Numbered from the stretch's first letter, positions 34,741 to 43,092 are shown. The stretch is DNA of 64,000 nucleotides from Flavipsychrobacter sp. (GCA_016786665.1 JAEUVZ010000018.1:1-64000); one strand, 5' to 3'. Numbers and translations: made by a program. Notes: generated from the letters alone by a model not told the origin.

Positions 34741-35250
34741 TTATTTGGTTTCTTGTTTTTTAGGATGAGGGATGAGCAGGTCTTCCTTCTTGTAGATGAA
34801 TTCCTTGCGTTTGTAGCTGGCCGGCATGATGGTCTCGCTCAGGTACACCGCATCCTTGGGACAGGCTTCCTCGCAGTAGCCGCAGAAAATACAGCGCAGC
34901 ATGTTTATCTCATACTTGGCGGCATACTTCTCTTCGCGGTAAAGGTTTTCCTCACCCGGTTTGCGTTCGGCGGCTTCCATTGTAATGGCCTCGGCCGGGC
35001 AAGCCAGTGCGCAAAGGCCACAGGCAGTGCAGCGCTCACGCCCCTCTTCATCTCGGTTCAGCACATGCAGGCCTCGGAATACCGGGCTGAAGGGCCTTTT
35101 TTCTTCCGGGTAGTTTACCGTGGCCTTCTTCTTAAATATATGACTGAGCGTAATGCCCAGCCCTTTGGCTATGGCAGGAAGATAGATCTTCTCTCCGAAT
35201 GTCATCGGGCTTCTATCTACCTGTACAGACCTATTTGTCAGTTTCTGCAT
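34741..35250 (-). CDS. nuoI: NADH-quinone oxidoreductase subunit I
   Basis: This 169-residue iron-sulfur subunit carries two [4Fe-4S] clusters (N6a and N6b). The ligand motifs are [12 protein letters not shown] and [12 protein letters not shown], both complete. It passes electrons from NuoG toward NuoB. No membrane segment is present, as expected for this peripheral subunit. The C-terminus is lysine-rich. Confidence 0.97.
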   Translation of the reverse strand: MQKLTNRSVQVDRSPMTFGEKIYLPAIAKGLGITLSHIFKKKATVNYPEEKRPFSPVFRGLHVLNRDEEGRERCTACGLCALACPAEAITMEAAERKPGEENLYREEKYAAKYEINMLRCIFCGYCEEACPKDAVYLSETIMPASYKRKEFIYKKEDLLIPHPKKQETK

Positions 35251-35362
35251 TTTAAATCATTCAAGTTTATGACCCGAACAAATATACCCTCTTCACCGGC
35301 TTATCATTAAAGCAACCGGCAATGGTATCTGTTACTTGTTGGATCGTTAGCATATGCCATTT

Positions 35363-36427
35363 CTACTTCATCCTGGCCAGCACCACTATACCGGTAATGA
35401 CCATATTTATGAGTGCTATTGGTATCAGCGTTTTCCAACCCAGCTTCATCAGCTGATCGTAACGGAAACGCGGAAGCGTCCAGCGAACGAACATGAAGAA
35501 GAGTATGAAACCTACCGCTTTCGTCAGCAGCACCATTACACAGATAATTACAAACAGCCACTCCGGCACGGCGCCTTGCACCGCATCCATGAACGGGAAA
35601 TTGTATCCTCCAAAGAACAGGGTGGATAATATAACCGAACTCACGAACAAGTTAATGTACTCAGCAAACAGGTAGAAGCCGAGCTTCATGGAAGAATATT
35701 CCTGGTGGAAACCCATGTTCAACTCTGATTCGGCTTCGGCAAGGTCAAATGGCGCGCGGTTCAGCTCGGCGAACGTACAGATGAGGAACACGAGGAAGCC
35801 TATGGGCTGCCGGAAAGCAATCCAGGTAAACCCTCCGTCCCAGAAGCCGTGCTGCTGGGCCACTATCTCGCGAAGGCTCAGGGTGCCGGTCATCATGATA
35901 ACTGCTATCAGGCTAAGGCCCATTGCCAGCTCGTAAGAGATAGCCTGCGATGCGGCGCGGATACTACTCAGCAGCGAAAACTTGTTGTTGGAAGCCCAGC
36001 CGCCCAGCATTACGCCATATACACCCACGCTCAATACGCCAAAAATGAAGAGGATGCCGATATTGATATCAGCCACCTGCAGCGATACTGTTCTGCCCGC
36101 CAACTGGAAGTCAGGCCCCCAGGGTACTACGGCGCTGGTGAGCAAAGCGGTGAGCATTGCCAGGCAAGGCCCGAGAATGAACAGGAAGCGCGTGGAGCTA
36201 TCGGGGATGATCTCTTCCTTCATAAAGAGCTTCACTCCATCGGCCAGCGGTTGCAGCAATCCAAAGGGGCCCGCCCTGCTGGGCCCTTTACGGTCTTGCA
36301 TAATGGCGGCTACTTTACGCTCGCCCCATGTAGCATACATGGCAATACCCAAAGATCCGAAGAGGATAATGGTGATGAGAATGAGTTTCTCTATAATAAA
36401 TGCTACATCCATTTGCAGTAACATCAT
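35363..36427 (-). CDS. nuoH: NADH-quinone oxidoreductase subunit H
   Basis: This 354-residue membrane subunit links the hydrophilic and membrane arms and forms part of the quinone pocket. Signatures include WGERKVAAIMQDRKGPSRAGP near the start, the loop FAELNRAPFDLAEAESELN (usual ERxPFDLxExExEL pattern) and FVRWTLPRFRYDQLMKLGWK near the end. Eight or so helices are visible. Two ATGs are adjacent at the start. Confidence 0.97.
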   Translation of the reverse strand: MMLLQMDVAFIIEKLILITIILFGSLGIAMYATWGERKVAAIMQDRKGPSRAGPFGLLQPLADGVKLFMKEEIIPDSSTRFLFILGPCLAMLTALLTSAVVPWGPDFQLAGRTVSLQVADINIGILFIFGVLSVGVYGVMLGGWASNNKFSLLSSIRAASQAISYELAMGLSLIAVIMMTGTLSLREIVAQQHGFWDGGFTWIAFRQPIGFLVFLICTFAELNRAPFDLAEAESELNMGFHQEYSSMKLGFYLFAEYINLFVSSVILSTLFFGGYNFPFMDAVQGAVPEWLFVIICVMVLLTKAVGFILFFMFVRWTLPRFRYDQLMKLGWKTLIPIALINMVITGIVVLARMK

Positions 36428-36500
36428 AGCCGCGCAAAAGTAATTAGTTCGTTAAAAAAATGGTACTCTTTTCAATAATTCGCTATCTGTCAATCCCTTA

Positions 36501-37586
36501 TCACTCCTGTGTTGCCTTAAAATCGTCAGAGTGAGCAGGCCCCTGTATCCGCGACAGCTCCACTTCCGGCTTGTTCACATCGCTCACGCTGTGAATATCC
36601 AGTGTGAACCTGGGCTGCTTCCCTATTACTTTATCTATCAGCACCTGGGTGTCTTTAGTATCTACATAATGCCCCTGCGATATGACGCTCCGGCGGTCAA
36701 TTTTAGACGGGCCTTCCACTACCCAGTCGGCAGCCTCTTTCTTATGGAATCGGCAATCGTTGCATATCCACTCCTCCACTTCGCCCCACTGGTCTTTGCG
36801 TGCTGTTACCCGGAATACTTCGTCTCCCCGCATCCAGGCGCGCGCCTTTCCGCTACAGGTAGGGCAATCGCGGTGTACGTCTACCGGCTTGGTAAACCAT
36901 ACGCGGTTCTTGAAGCGGAATGTTTTGTCGGTTAGCGCGCCTACCGGGCAAACATCTATTACGTTGCCGATAAACTCGTTATCCAGCGATTTACCCAGGA
37001 GTGTGCTTATCTCCGAGTGATCGCCCCGCTCCAGTATGCCATGTTCGCGCTTGTCGGTCAGCTCCTTGGCGGTGTTCACGCAGCGGTAGCACAGTATGCA
37101 CCGCGTCATGTGGAGCGATATGTAGGGGCCAATATCTTCTTTCTCGAACGTGCGGCGCTCAAACTCGTAGCGGGTACCTTCGGTGCCGTGCTCGTAGCTG
37201 AGGTCCTGCAGGTGGCATTCGCCGGCCTGGTCGCACACGGGGCAGTCGAGCGGGTGATTGATGAGGAGCATCTCCACTACGCCTTTACGCGCGTCTACCA
37301 CCTTTTCTGAAGTGATGTTTTTCACCTCCATGCCATCCATTACGGTAGTTCGGCAGCTGGCCACCAGCTTGGGCATGGGGCGCGGGTCTTTTTCAGAGCC
37401 CTTGCTCACCTCTACCAGGCAGGTGCGGCACTTACCCCCACTCTCTTTCAGCTTGCTGTAATAGCACATAGCAGGAGGGGTTACCTCGCCGCCTATCATA
37501 CGCGCAGCATTGAGTATCGTAGTGCCCGCGGGTACTTCGATACTGATGTTGTCAATTGTTACTTTAAACTTCTGAATCTCAGACAT
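36501..37586 (-). CDS. nuoG: NADH-quinone oxidoreductase subunit G, short form
   Basis: This 361-residue protein keeps the N-terminal iron-sulfur part of NuoG: [2Fe-2S] ligands around MCYYSK, GKCRTCLVEV and ASCRTTV; the His-Cys [4Fe-4S] motif HPLDCPVCDQAGEC; and a second [4Fe-4S] set MTRCILCYRC with DVCPVGAL. A small zinc-ribbon-like end (RDCPTCSG, EWICNDCRF) follows, but the large molybdopterin-oxidoreductase half of Proteobacterial NuoG is absent. The stop is natural and such short forms are usual in Bacteroidota. The gap to nuoF (480 nt) holds the decayed GxxExxY element. Confidence 0.92.
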   Translation of the reverse strand: MSEIQKFKVTIDNISIEVPAGTTILNAARMIGGEVTPPAMCYYSKLKESGGKCRTCLVEVSKGSEKDPRPMPKLVASCRTTVMDGMEVKNITSEKVVDARKGVVEMLLINHPLDCPVCDQAGECHLQDLSYEHGTEGTRYEFERRTFEKEDIGPYISLHMTRCILCYRCVNTAKELTDKREHGILERGDHSEISTLLGKSLDNEFIGNVIDVCPVGALTDKTFRFKNRVWFTKPVDVHRDCPTCSGKARAWMRGDEVFRVTARKDQWGEVEEWICNDCRFHKKEAADWVVEGPSKIDRRSVISQGHYVDTKDTQVLIDKVIGKQPRFTLDIHSVSDVNKPEVELSRIQGPAHSDDFKATQE

Positions 37587-37594
37587 ACTAAAAT

Positions 37595-37632
37595 CTTTGC
37601 GATTCCTTTGCGTGGACTTTGCGTCCTTTGCG
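37595..37632. repeat. Left border repeats of the GxxExxY element (four CTTTGCG)
   Basis: Four direct copies of CTTTGCG at 37595, 37606, 37617 and 37626, spaced 9-11 nt, end 1 nt before the pseudogene stop codon. The inverse motif is repeated at the other border (38014-38039). Confidence 0.8.
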
Positions 37633-37633
37633 T

Positions 37634-38006
37634 TTACAAATTATTTACCACTCGTTTGATACCATCCTTCATTTTGAGCACATTGAAATTCATCAACAAC
37701 CCTAATTTAACGTCAGTTAACCGTAAGTAGGTTAACACTTGTGCAAGATGTATATCATTTAAGGCTTCCACAGCCTTTATTTCAATTATTACTTTATTCT
37801 CAACTAAGACATCACATCTAAAACCGCACTCCAGCCTCACATCTTCAAATATCAAAGGGTCTTTGTGCTTCGATCTTTATTCCTTTTTTAAATAGTCTAT
37901 GAACCAAACATGCTTCATAGACCGACTCAAGCAATCCTGGCCCAAGTTATTGATGAACATGTATCGCTTCACTAATAATAATGTTTGACAACTCGTTTTC
38001 TGTCAT
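37634..38006 (-). pseudogene. GxxExxY family protein, disrupted
   Basis: The minus strand from an ATG at 38006 reads MTENELSNIIISEAIHVHQ, then TAA (37947-37949), then continues in frame LGPGLLESVYEACLVHRLFKK, containing the namesake G-x-x-E-x-x-Y. A frameshift near 37855-37865 is needed to reach the second half, LIFEDVRLECGFRCDVLVE, IIEIKAVEALNDIHLAQVL and LGLLMNFN. The 373-nt length suits the 120-130 residues of intact family members. One stop plus one shift make it a pseudogene. The family resembles a PD-(D/E)XK nuclease fold and is often seen as small repeat-flanked inserts; its function is unknown. It interrupts the nuo operon between nuoF and nuoG. Confidence 0.85.
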
Positions 38007-38013
38007 CTCTAAC

Positions 38014-38039
38014 CGCAAAGAACGCAAAGAAACGCAAAG
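38014..38039. repeat. Right border repeats of the GxxExxY element (three CGCAAAG)
   Basis: Three copies of CGCAAAG at 38014, 38023 and 38033 are the inverse complement of the CTTTGCG units at the left border. The two sets bracket the pseudogene exactly and define an element of about 445 bp. Confidence 0.8.
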
Positions 38040-38066
38040 TGATTGTTGATCACGTTACGCTTTAAC

Positions 38067-39422
38067 TCAACTCGCTACAGGCACATGTATCGGATCCGCA
38101 TAGTGTGCCAATCCGTAGTTTCTCGTTTGCGATTCTTCCGGGTTCAGTACGTGCCATTCAAATTCATCGCGGAAGTGGCGAATGGCAGCGGCTACCGGCC
38201 ATGCTGCAGCATCACCCAGCGGACAGATAGTATTACCTTCTATCTTGCGCTGGATATCCCACAGCAAATCGATATCGCTCATTTTGCCTTTCCCGTATTC
38301 TATATTCTTCAGTATTTTATACATCCAGCCGGTGCCCTCGCGGCAGGGGCTGCATTGCCCACAGCTCTCGTGATTGTAGAAACGCGCCAGGCTCATTGTG
38401 TGGCGCACTACGCACTGGTCTTCATCCATCACTATAAAACCACCCGAACCCATCATAGTTCCGGTAGCGAAGCCCCCATCGGAAAGGCTCTCGTAGTTCA
38501 TGTAGCGTGTTTCCCCTTTCGCTGTTTTCAGCAGGAGGTTGGCCGGCAATATAGGCACCGACGAACCGCCGGGTATACATGCCTTCAGGCGTTTGCCATT
38601 CGGGATGCCGCCGCAGTATTCATCGCTGTAAATAAACTCTTCTACCGAGCAGGTCATGTCTATCTCGTAAATGCCGGGCTTCTTTACGTTACCGCAAACA
38701 GAAAGCAATTTGGTACCGGTAGATTTTCCGACCCCTATCTTGGCATATTCCTCACCACCATTGTTGATGATAGGAACAACCGCCGCGATTGTTTCTACGT
38801 TGTTCACCACTGTAGGGCGCATCCATACCCCCTGAATAGCGGGGAACGGAGGCTTGATACGCGGGTTGCCGCGCTTGCCTTCCAGCGATTCTATCAGCGC
38901 TGTTTCCTCTCCACAGATATAGGCTCCGCCTCCGCGTTGTACATATATCTCGCAGTCGAAGCCTGAGCCGAGGATATTCTTGCCGAGCCAGCCGTTGGCT
39001 TTTGCTTCGGCAATAGCCTGCTCCAGTATATCTACTATCCAGGCATACTCGCCGCGGATATATATGTATGTAGTGTTGCTACCCAGTGCAAAGCTGCTGA
39101 CAATGAGCCCTTCCACGAAAAGGTGTGGCAGGAACTCCATCAGGTAGCGGTCTTTGAACGTACCAGGCTCTGATTCGTCTGCATTGCACACGAGGTGGCG
39201 TGGTACGCCTTCCGGCTTGGCCAGGAAGCTCCACTTCATACCCGTAGGGAAGCCTGCGCCACCACGGCCGCGCAGGCCGCTCTTCTTCACCTCCTCCACT
39301 ATCTCATCGGGAGTCATTTTAAATGCTTTCTCCACTGCACGATAGCCACCGTGCTTCCGGTAGGTATCGTAGTACCGGATACCTTCTATATGCGCGTGTT
39401 CTAATAAGAGTTTTACTGCCAT
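38067..39422 (-). CDS. nuoF: NADH-quinone oxidoreductase subunit F
   Basis: This 451-residue NADH-binding subunit holds FMN and one [4Fe-4S] cluster (N3). Visible motifs: GLRGRGGAGFPTGMKW (NADH/FMN), GAYICGEETALIESLEG, and the cluster ligands ESCGQCSPCREGTGW with a later Cys in GNTICPLGDAA. I took the ATG at 39422 (MAVKLLLEH); the upstream TTG at 39431 lies inside the palindromic module. Electrons enter the complex here from NADH. Confidence 0.97.
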   Translation of the reverse strand: MAVKLLLEHAHIEGIRYYDTYRKHGGYRAVEKAFKMTPDEIVEEVKKSGLRGRGGAGFPTGMKWSFLAKPEGVPRHLVCNADESEPGTFKDRYLMEFLPHLFVEGLIVSSFALGSNTTYIYIRGEYAWIVDILEQAIAEAKANGWLGKNILGSGFDCEIYVQRGGGAYICGEETALIESLEGKRGNPRIKPPFPAIQGVWMRPTVVNNVETIAAVVPIINNGGEEYAKIGVGKSTGTKLLSVCGNVKKPGIYEIDMTCSVEEFIYSDEYCGGIPNGKRLKACIPGGSSVPILPANLLLKTAKGETRYMNYESLSDGGFATGTMMGSGGFIVMDEDQCVVRHTMSLARFYNHESCGQCSPCREGTGWMYKILKNIEYGKGKMSDIDLLWDIQRKIEGNTICPLGDAAAWPVAAAIRHFRDEFEWHVLNPEESQTRNYGLAHYADPIHVPVAS

Positions 39423-39451
39423 ATACCCCAAATCCGCCGTGGCGGAGCTTT
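39423..39451. repeat. Palindromic module upstream of nuoF
   Basis: TCCGCC-GT-GGCGGA (39433-39446), followed on the minus strand by TTTGGGGTAT and the nuoF ATG. A member of the module family also found before nuoC, nuoD, nuoK and nuoL. Confidence 0.75.
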
Positions 39452-39458
39452 AATATTT

Positions 39459-39899
39459 TTATTTTGGTGCCTGTACGCTTTGGCGTCCAAGCAGTTTCCA
39501 TCCTTCTTTATCTTTCCATACCCACACCTGCAATACGTATAGCTTAAAGCTCATCTCCTTCCCGTCCATCAGCACGTCTATATTTGCGGTGTTTCGCACT
39601 GTCGCAGTTCCGCGCACTATTTCCAGTTTCTCCCCGGTTGTTTCAATCCTGTTGTACACCAGCTTACCGTTGTACAGGTTTGCTATCAGCTCCCTGCGGT
39701 TCTCTATCCAGCCGTTGGAGTGGCCATAGGAGAGCTTCTTGTGCAAAACCTTGCCCAGCAGCACCGAGTCTTTCTTTATCATCGCGTCGTTCAGCGCGAT
39801 TACCGCCATTTTCAGATTGGCGGAGTCTGGCTTTATACGCGCTTTCGCGAGCAATCCCGTCTGTACAAAGAGCAGCGATATGAGCAGTAACAGCCTCAT
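39459..39899 (-). CDS. Secreted NTF2-like (DUF4440/SnoaL) protein inside the nuo operon
   Basis: This 146-residue protein has a signal peptide (MRLLLLISLLFVQTGLLAKA) and one NTF2-like domain of the DUF4440 type: LNDAMIKKDSVLLGKVLHKKLSYGHSNG, then AVLQVWVWKDKEGWKLLGRQ-like LQVWVWKDKEGWKLLG at the end. Such proteins bind small ligands or act as simple enzymes; no catalytic residues could be assigned. Its start overlaps the nuoE stop by one base (TAATG) and nuoF follows, so it is co-transcribed with complex I although its product should be periplasmic. A link to complex I is inferred from position only. Confidence 0.8.
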   Translation of the reverse strand: MRLLLLISLLFVQTGLLAKARIKPDSANLKMAVIALNDAMIKKDSVLLGKVLHKKLSYGHSNGWIENRRELIANLYNGKLVYNRIETTGEKLEIVRGTATVRNTANIDVLMDGKEMSFKLYVLQVWVWKDKEGWKLLGRQSVQAPK

Positions 39900-40402
39900 T
39901 ACTTAGTAACCATTACTCCTTTCCGGCATTCATCTATAATGCGGTCCACCTTTTCTTTGGTCAGGTGTTCCTTGTAGTATTTCCCCAGCTGCATCATGGG
40001 TGCATAGCCACACGCCCCCAGGCATTCGGCCGGCTTCAGGGTAAACATACCGTCTTCCGTAGTTTCTCCTTCCTTTATGTTCAGCTTCTCCTTTATATAG
40101 TCTATAATGTCGTCGCTGCCGTTCAGCATACAGGGGCCTGTCCGGCACACTTCAAATACATACTTCCCCACCGGCTTCAGGTTGAACATGGTGTAGAAGG
40201 TAGCCACCTCATATACCTCTATGGGCTGTATCTGCAGTAGCTGGGCCACGTAATCCATTGCCGGGACATCCAGCCAGCCGCCAAACTCGTCCTGTGCCAT
40301 GTGGAGCAAAGGGATGAGCGCGCTTTTCTGCTTCCCCTCCGGGTAGCGGGCGATCATCTCCTGTACTTTATCTAATTTCTCCTTAGAAAACTGAATACTC
40401 AT
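39899..40402 (-). CDS. nuoE: NADH-quinone oxidoreductase subunit E
   Basis: This 167-residue thioredoxin-fold subunit carries the [2Fe-2S] cluster N1a. The four cysteine ligands are in CRTGPCMLNG and ECLGACGYAPMMQ. It has the usual N-terminal helical part (IARYPEGKQKSALIPLLHMAQDEFG). It lies between a 65-residue small protein gene (8-nt gap) and the NTF2-like gene (1-base overlap). Confidence 0.96.
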   Translation of the reverse strand: MSIQFSKEKLDKVQEMIARYPEGKQKSALIPLLHMAQDEFGGWLDVPAMDYVAQLLQIQPIEVYEVATFYTMFNLKPVGKYVFEVCRTGPCMLNGSDDIIDYIKEKLNIKEGETTEDGMFTLKPAECLGACGYAPMMQLGKYYKEHLTKEKVDRIIDECRKGVMVTK

Positions 40403-40410
40403 TTTTCTGT

Positions 40411-40608
40411 TTAATTATTTTGATGAGAAGTATCTGCTTCTCCTGTTTTTTCACTTTTAGCAGGTAAGCCGAACATGTCGGTGTACAACTGCCTTCTTAG
40501 CTGGTCCATTTCCGCCAGCCTGTCGGCCCAGGTTTTATATCCTTCGGCGTTAGGATTTACTTTAAACCCCTTTTTCCCGGTGAGCGATATTTGTTCCTGA
40601 TCCTGCAT
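40411..40608 (-). CDS. Small uncharacterised protein between nuoD and nuoE
   Basis: This 65-residue soluble protein has no signal peptide or membrane segment. Its middle is helical and charged (GYKTWADRLAEMDQLRRQLY) and the C-terminus is polar (KSEKTGEADTSHQNN). Its start overlaps the nuoD stop by one base and nuoE starts 8 nt later, so translation is probably coupled. I do not recognise a family. A small accessory or assembly factor for complex I is possible but rests on position alone. Confidence 0.65.
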   Translation of the reverse strand: MQDQEQISLTGKKGFKVNPNAEGYKTWADRLAEMDQLRRQLYTDMFGLPAKSEKTGEADTSHQNN

Positions 40609-41858
40609 TAAGCATCCAGTTCTCCTGCTATTACATTTAAGCTACTCAAGGCGATGATGCCATCGCTGAGCAAGCCGTTTTTAATTATTTCCGGGTATGC
40701 CTGGTAATAAATGAAGCATGGCCTGCGGAAGTGCAGGCGATACGGCGTACGTCCGCCATCGCTCACCAGGTAAAAGCCCAACTCTCCGTTGGCCCCTTCT
40801 ACCGCATGATATACTTCTCCGGCAGGCGCGTCTATCTCACCCATTATTATTTTGAAGTGGTATATCAGCGCTTCCATCTTCGTATACACATCTTCCTTCG
40901 CCGGCAAGTGGAAATGGTCGGCCTCCGGCGCATAGAATACCTTTTTCTCTGAAGGGAACTCCTGCTCCAGCTTTTGTATCTTTTCCATGGCCTGGCGGAT
41001 GATGCTATGGCTTTCCCATATTTCATCGTTGCGGACCATGTAGCGGTCGTATACGTCGCCCGTGGTACCTACGGGAATCTTAAAGTCAAATTCTTCGTAA
41101 GAACAATACGGGTCGGAAACACGGATGTCCAGGTCTACCCCGGCGGCACGAAGGTTAGGGCCGGTGAAGCTGTAGCTCAGTGCCCGCTCCGCACTGATGG
41201 GTCCTGCACCTATGCAGCGGTCCATGAAAATGCGGTTGCGGTTCATCAGGTTTTCGAACTCCTTCATCACTTTGGGGAATTCGTCCAGGAACTTATTAAT
41301 CTTTGCAAAAGCCGTTTCGGAGAAATTGCGCTCAAAACCACCTACCCGGCCCATGTTGGTCGTTAAGCGGCTGCCGCATATTTCTTCATATATTTCGTAT
41401 ATCAGTTCGCGCCACTGGAATACATAAGTAAACCCTGTTAAGGCGCCGGTATCTACCGCCACTACCGAGTTGCACACCAGGTGATCGGCAATACGCGCCA
41501 GCTCCATCACTATTACGCGCAGGTAGTCTACCCGCTTAGGTGTTTTGATGCCCAGCAGCTTTTCCACCGTCATATGCCAACCCATATTGTTGATAGGGGC
41601 CGAGCAATAGTTGAGGCGGTCGGTAAGCGTGGTTATCTGATAGTAGGGCCGGCGCTCCGCAATTTTTTCGAAGGCACGATGTATGTATCCTATAGTTGGC
41701 TTGGCGTCCAGTACGCGCTCGCCGTCTATTTCCAGTATATTCTGAAACACGCCATGCGTAGCCGGGTGCGTAGGCCCCAGGTTGAGCGTGGTGGTCTGTT
41801 TCTGTAAACTTTCGTCAGCCAGCTTTATGTGCTGCTGTTTTTGTTCTAATTCTGTCAT
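40608..41858 (-). CDS. nuoD: NADH-quinone oxidoreductase subunit D
   Basis: This 416-residue subunit (49-kDa homologue) lines the quinone-binding cavity together with NuoB. Typical segments: LGPTHPATHGVFQNILEIDGE, GYIHRAFEKIAERRPY, NYCSAPINNMGWHMTVE, and the late APAGEVYHAVEGANGELGFYL. The His and Tyr of the quinone site are in GPTHPATHG and LTDRLNY respectively. C and D are separate genes here, not fused. Confidence 0.97.
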   Translation of the reverse strand: MTELEQKQQHIKLADESLQKQTTTLNLGPTHPATHGVFQNILEIDGERVLDAKPTIGYIHRAFEKIAERRPYYQITTLTDRLNYCSAPINNMGWHMTVEKLLGIKTPKRVDYLRVIVMELARIADHLVCNSVVAVDTGALTGFTYVFQWRELIYEIYEEICGSRLTTNMGRVGGFERNFSETAFAKINKFLDEFPKVMKEFENLMNRNRIFMDRCIGAGPISAERALSYSFTGPNLRAAGVDLDIRVSDPYCSYEEFDFKIPVGTTGDVYDRYMVRNDEIWESHSIIRQAMEKIQKLEQEFPSEKKVFYAPEADHFHLPAKEDVYTKMEALIYHFKIIMGEIDAPAGEVYHAVEGANGELGFYLVSDGGRTPYRLHFRRPCFIYYQAYPEIIKNGLLSDGIIALSSLNVIAGELDA

Positions 41859-41884
41859 ACCCCAAATCCGCCTCGGCGGAGCTT
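41859..41884. repeat. Palindromic module upstream of nuoD
   Basis: TCCGCC-TC-GGCGGA (41867-41880) is followed on the minus strand by TTTGGGGT directly abutting the nuoD ATG. A TCCAGGGGA-like second palindrome lies nearer nuoC's stop in the same gap. Confidence 0.75.
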
Positions 41885-41941
41885 GTTTAAAACTATATAT
41901 TTCAAACCCATACCCGGTTCCCTATCCAGGGGACAGGGGGT

Positions 41942-42427
41942 CTATCTGCCAAACATCTCGTCGTCCTTATCTATGCGCGTCGGGTCTTCCATGCGGTACT
42001 CTTTGCGCATCGGGAAGTAATCCATTTCGTCTACGTTCAGTATTCTTCTCAGGTCCGGGTGGCCCAGGAAATTGACGCCATAGAAATCGTAAGTCTCCCG
42101 TTCCATCCAGTTGGCCCCGGCGAATACGGGAACGGCCGACTGTATATCGGGGGTGGCGGAAGGCACATACGCCTTCATGCGCACGCGCACATTGGCTACC
42201 AGGTTGTGCAGGTGATATACCACGCACAGCTCTTCGTTCTTGCGGTCGGGATAATGAACAGCGGTCAGGTCTGTAAGGAACTGAAATCCTTCGTTCCACA
42301 GGAACTGTATCACATCCATGTTCTGCGCCGCAGGAACGGTAAACGCCAGCATACCATAAGGTTCCTCAAAGCTCACCGCTTCTCCAAACCTCCCTGTCAA
42401 CTTTTCTTTTACTAGTTCTTTGGTCAT
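41942..42427 (-). CDS. nuoC: NADH-quinone oxidoreductase subunit C
   Basis: This 161-residue 30-kDa-type subunit shows the family end WMERETYDFYGVNFLGHPDLRRIL followed by FPMRKEY. I took the ATG at 42427 (MTKELVKEKL); an ATG at 42439 in the same frame is part of the repeat module. It joins NuoB, D and I in the connecting fragment. Confidence 0.95.
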   Translation of the reverse strand: MTKELVKEKLTGRFGEAVSFEEPYGMLAFTVPAAQNMDVIQFLWNEGFQFLTDLTAVHYPDRKNEELCVVYHLHNLVANVRVRMKAYVPSATPDIQSAVPVFAGANWMERETYDFYGVNFLGHPDLRRILNVDEMDYFPMRKEYRMEDPTRIDKDDEMFGR

Positions 42428-42456
42428 AAACCCCAACATCCGCCCTGGCGGAAATT
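42428..42456. repeat. Palindromic module upstream of nuoC
   Basis: TCCGCC-CT-GGCGGA (42439-42452) followed on the minus strand by TGTTGGGGTTT and the nuoC ATG; same family as the modules before nuoD, nuoF and nuoK. Confidence 0.7.
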
Positions 42457-42507
42457 TATTGTCTTTTATTAATCAGCCGGCCGGCGCTGCGGCCAGCGGG
42501 CAACTAT

Positions 42508-43092
42508 TTATTCTATACCATACTCGCCCAGCAGCGCTTTGTATTGCGGGCTGTTGCGACGGCGCAGGCTCTCGTTCTTCACCAGGTGCTGTATGCTCAT
42601 GATGCCATCGAGGATGGCTTCCGGGCGCGGAGGGCAACCGGAAACGTACACATCTACCGGTATTACCTGGTCTATGCCCTGGAGCACGGAATAAGAATCG
42701 AAAATACCACCACTGCACGCACAGGCACCAATAGCTACTACCCAGCGTGGCTCCGCCATCTGCAGGTACACCTGGCGCAGCACCGGCGCCATCTTTTTGG
42801 CAATGGTACCGGCTACCAGCAACACATCGCACTGGCGCGGCGTAAAGCCCATACGCTCTGAACCGAAACGTGCCAGATCGTAGTTGCTGCCCATTGTGGC
42901 CATGAACTCGATACCACAGCAAGAGGTAGCGAACGGTAAGGGCCACAGGGAGTTGGCGCGGCCCAGGCCTATAATCTGGTCGAGCTTGGTAGCCATGAAT
43001 CCTTCCCCGGAGTAGCCCTCGGGCATCTCCAGCAATTTCGTCTTATCGCTCTTTATCTTCTCGTTAGTATTATACTGAACCGGACGACCCAT
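42508..43092 (-). CDS. nuoB: NADH-quinone oxidoreductase subunit B
   Basis: This 194-residue subunit binds the terminal [4Fe-4S] cluster N2 that reduces quinone. The unusual adjacent cysteines are in ATSCCGIEFMA, and the remaining ligands are in GACACSGG and VSGCPPRPEAI. The sequence continues QHLVKNESLRRRNSP, normal for Bacteroidota. It lies 98 nt after nuoA. Confidence 0.97.
   Translation of the reverse strand: MGRPVQYNTNEKIKSDKTKLLEMPEGYSGEGFMATKLDQIIGLGRANSLWPLPFATSCCGIEFMATMGSNYDLARFGSERMGFTPRQCDVLLVAGTIAKKMAPVLRQVYLQMAEPRWVVAIGACACSGGIFDSYSVLQGIDQVIPVDVYVSGCPPRPEAILDGIMSIQHLVKNESLRRRNSPQYKALLGEYGIE

Noticed and set aside
36501-37586. nuoG as a truncated pseudogene
   Set aside because: It lacks the molybdopterin-like half, but all cluster ligands are present, the stop is clean, and short NuoG is normal in Bacteroidota.
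41165-41240. tRNA-like D-arm string (CTGTAGCTCAGT)
   Set aside because: It lies inside nuoD coding sequence and no matching acceptor stem or T-arm was found around it.
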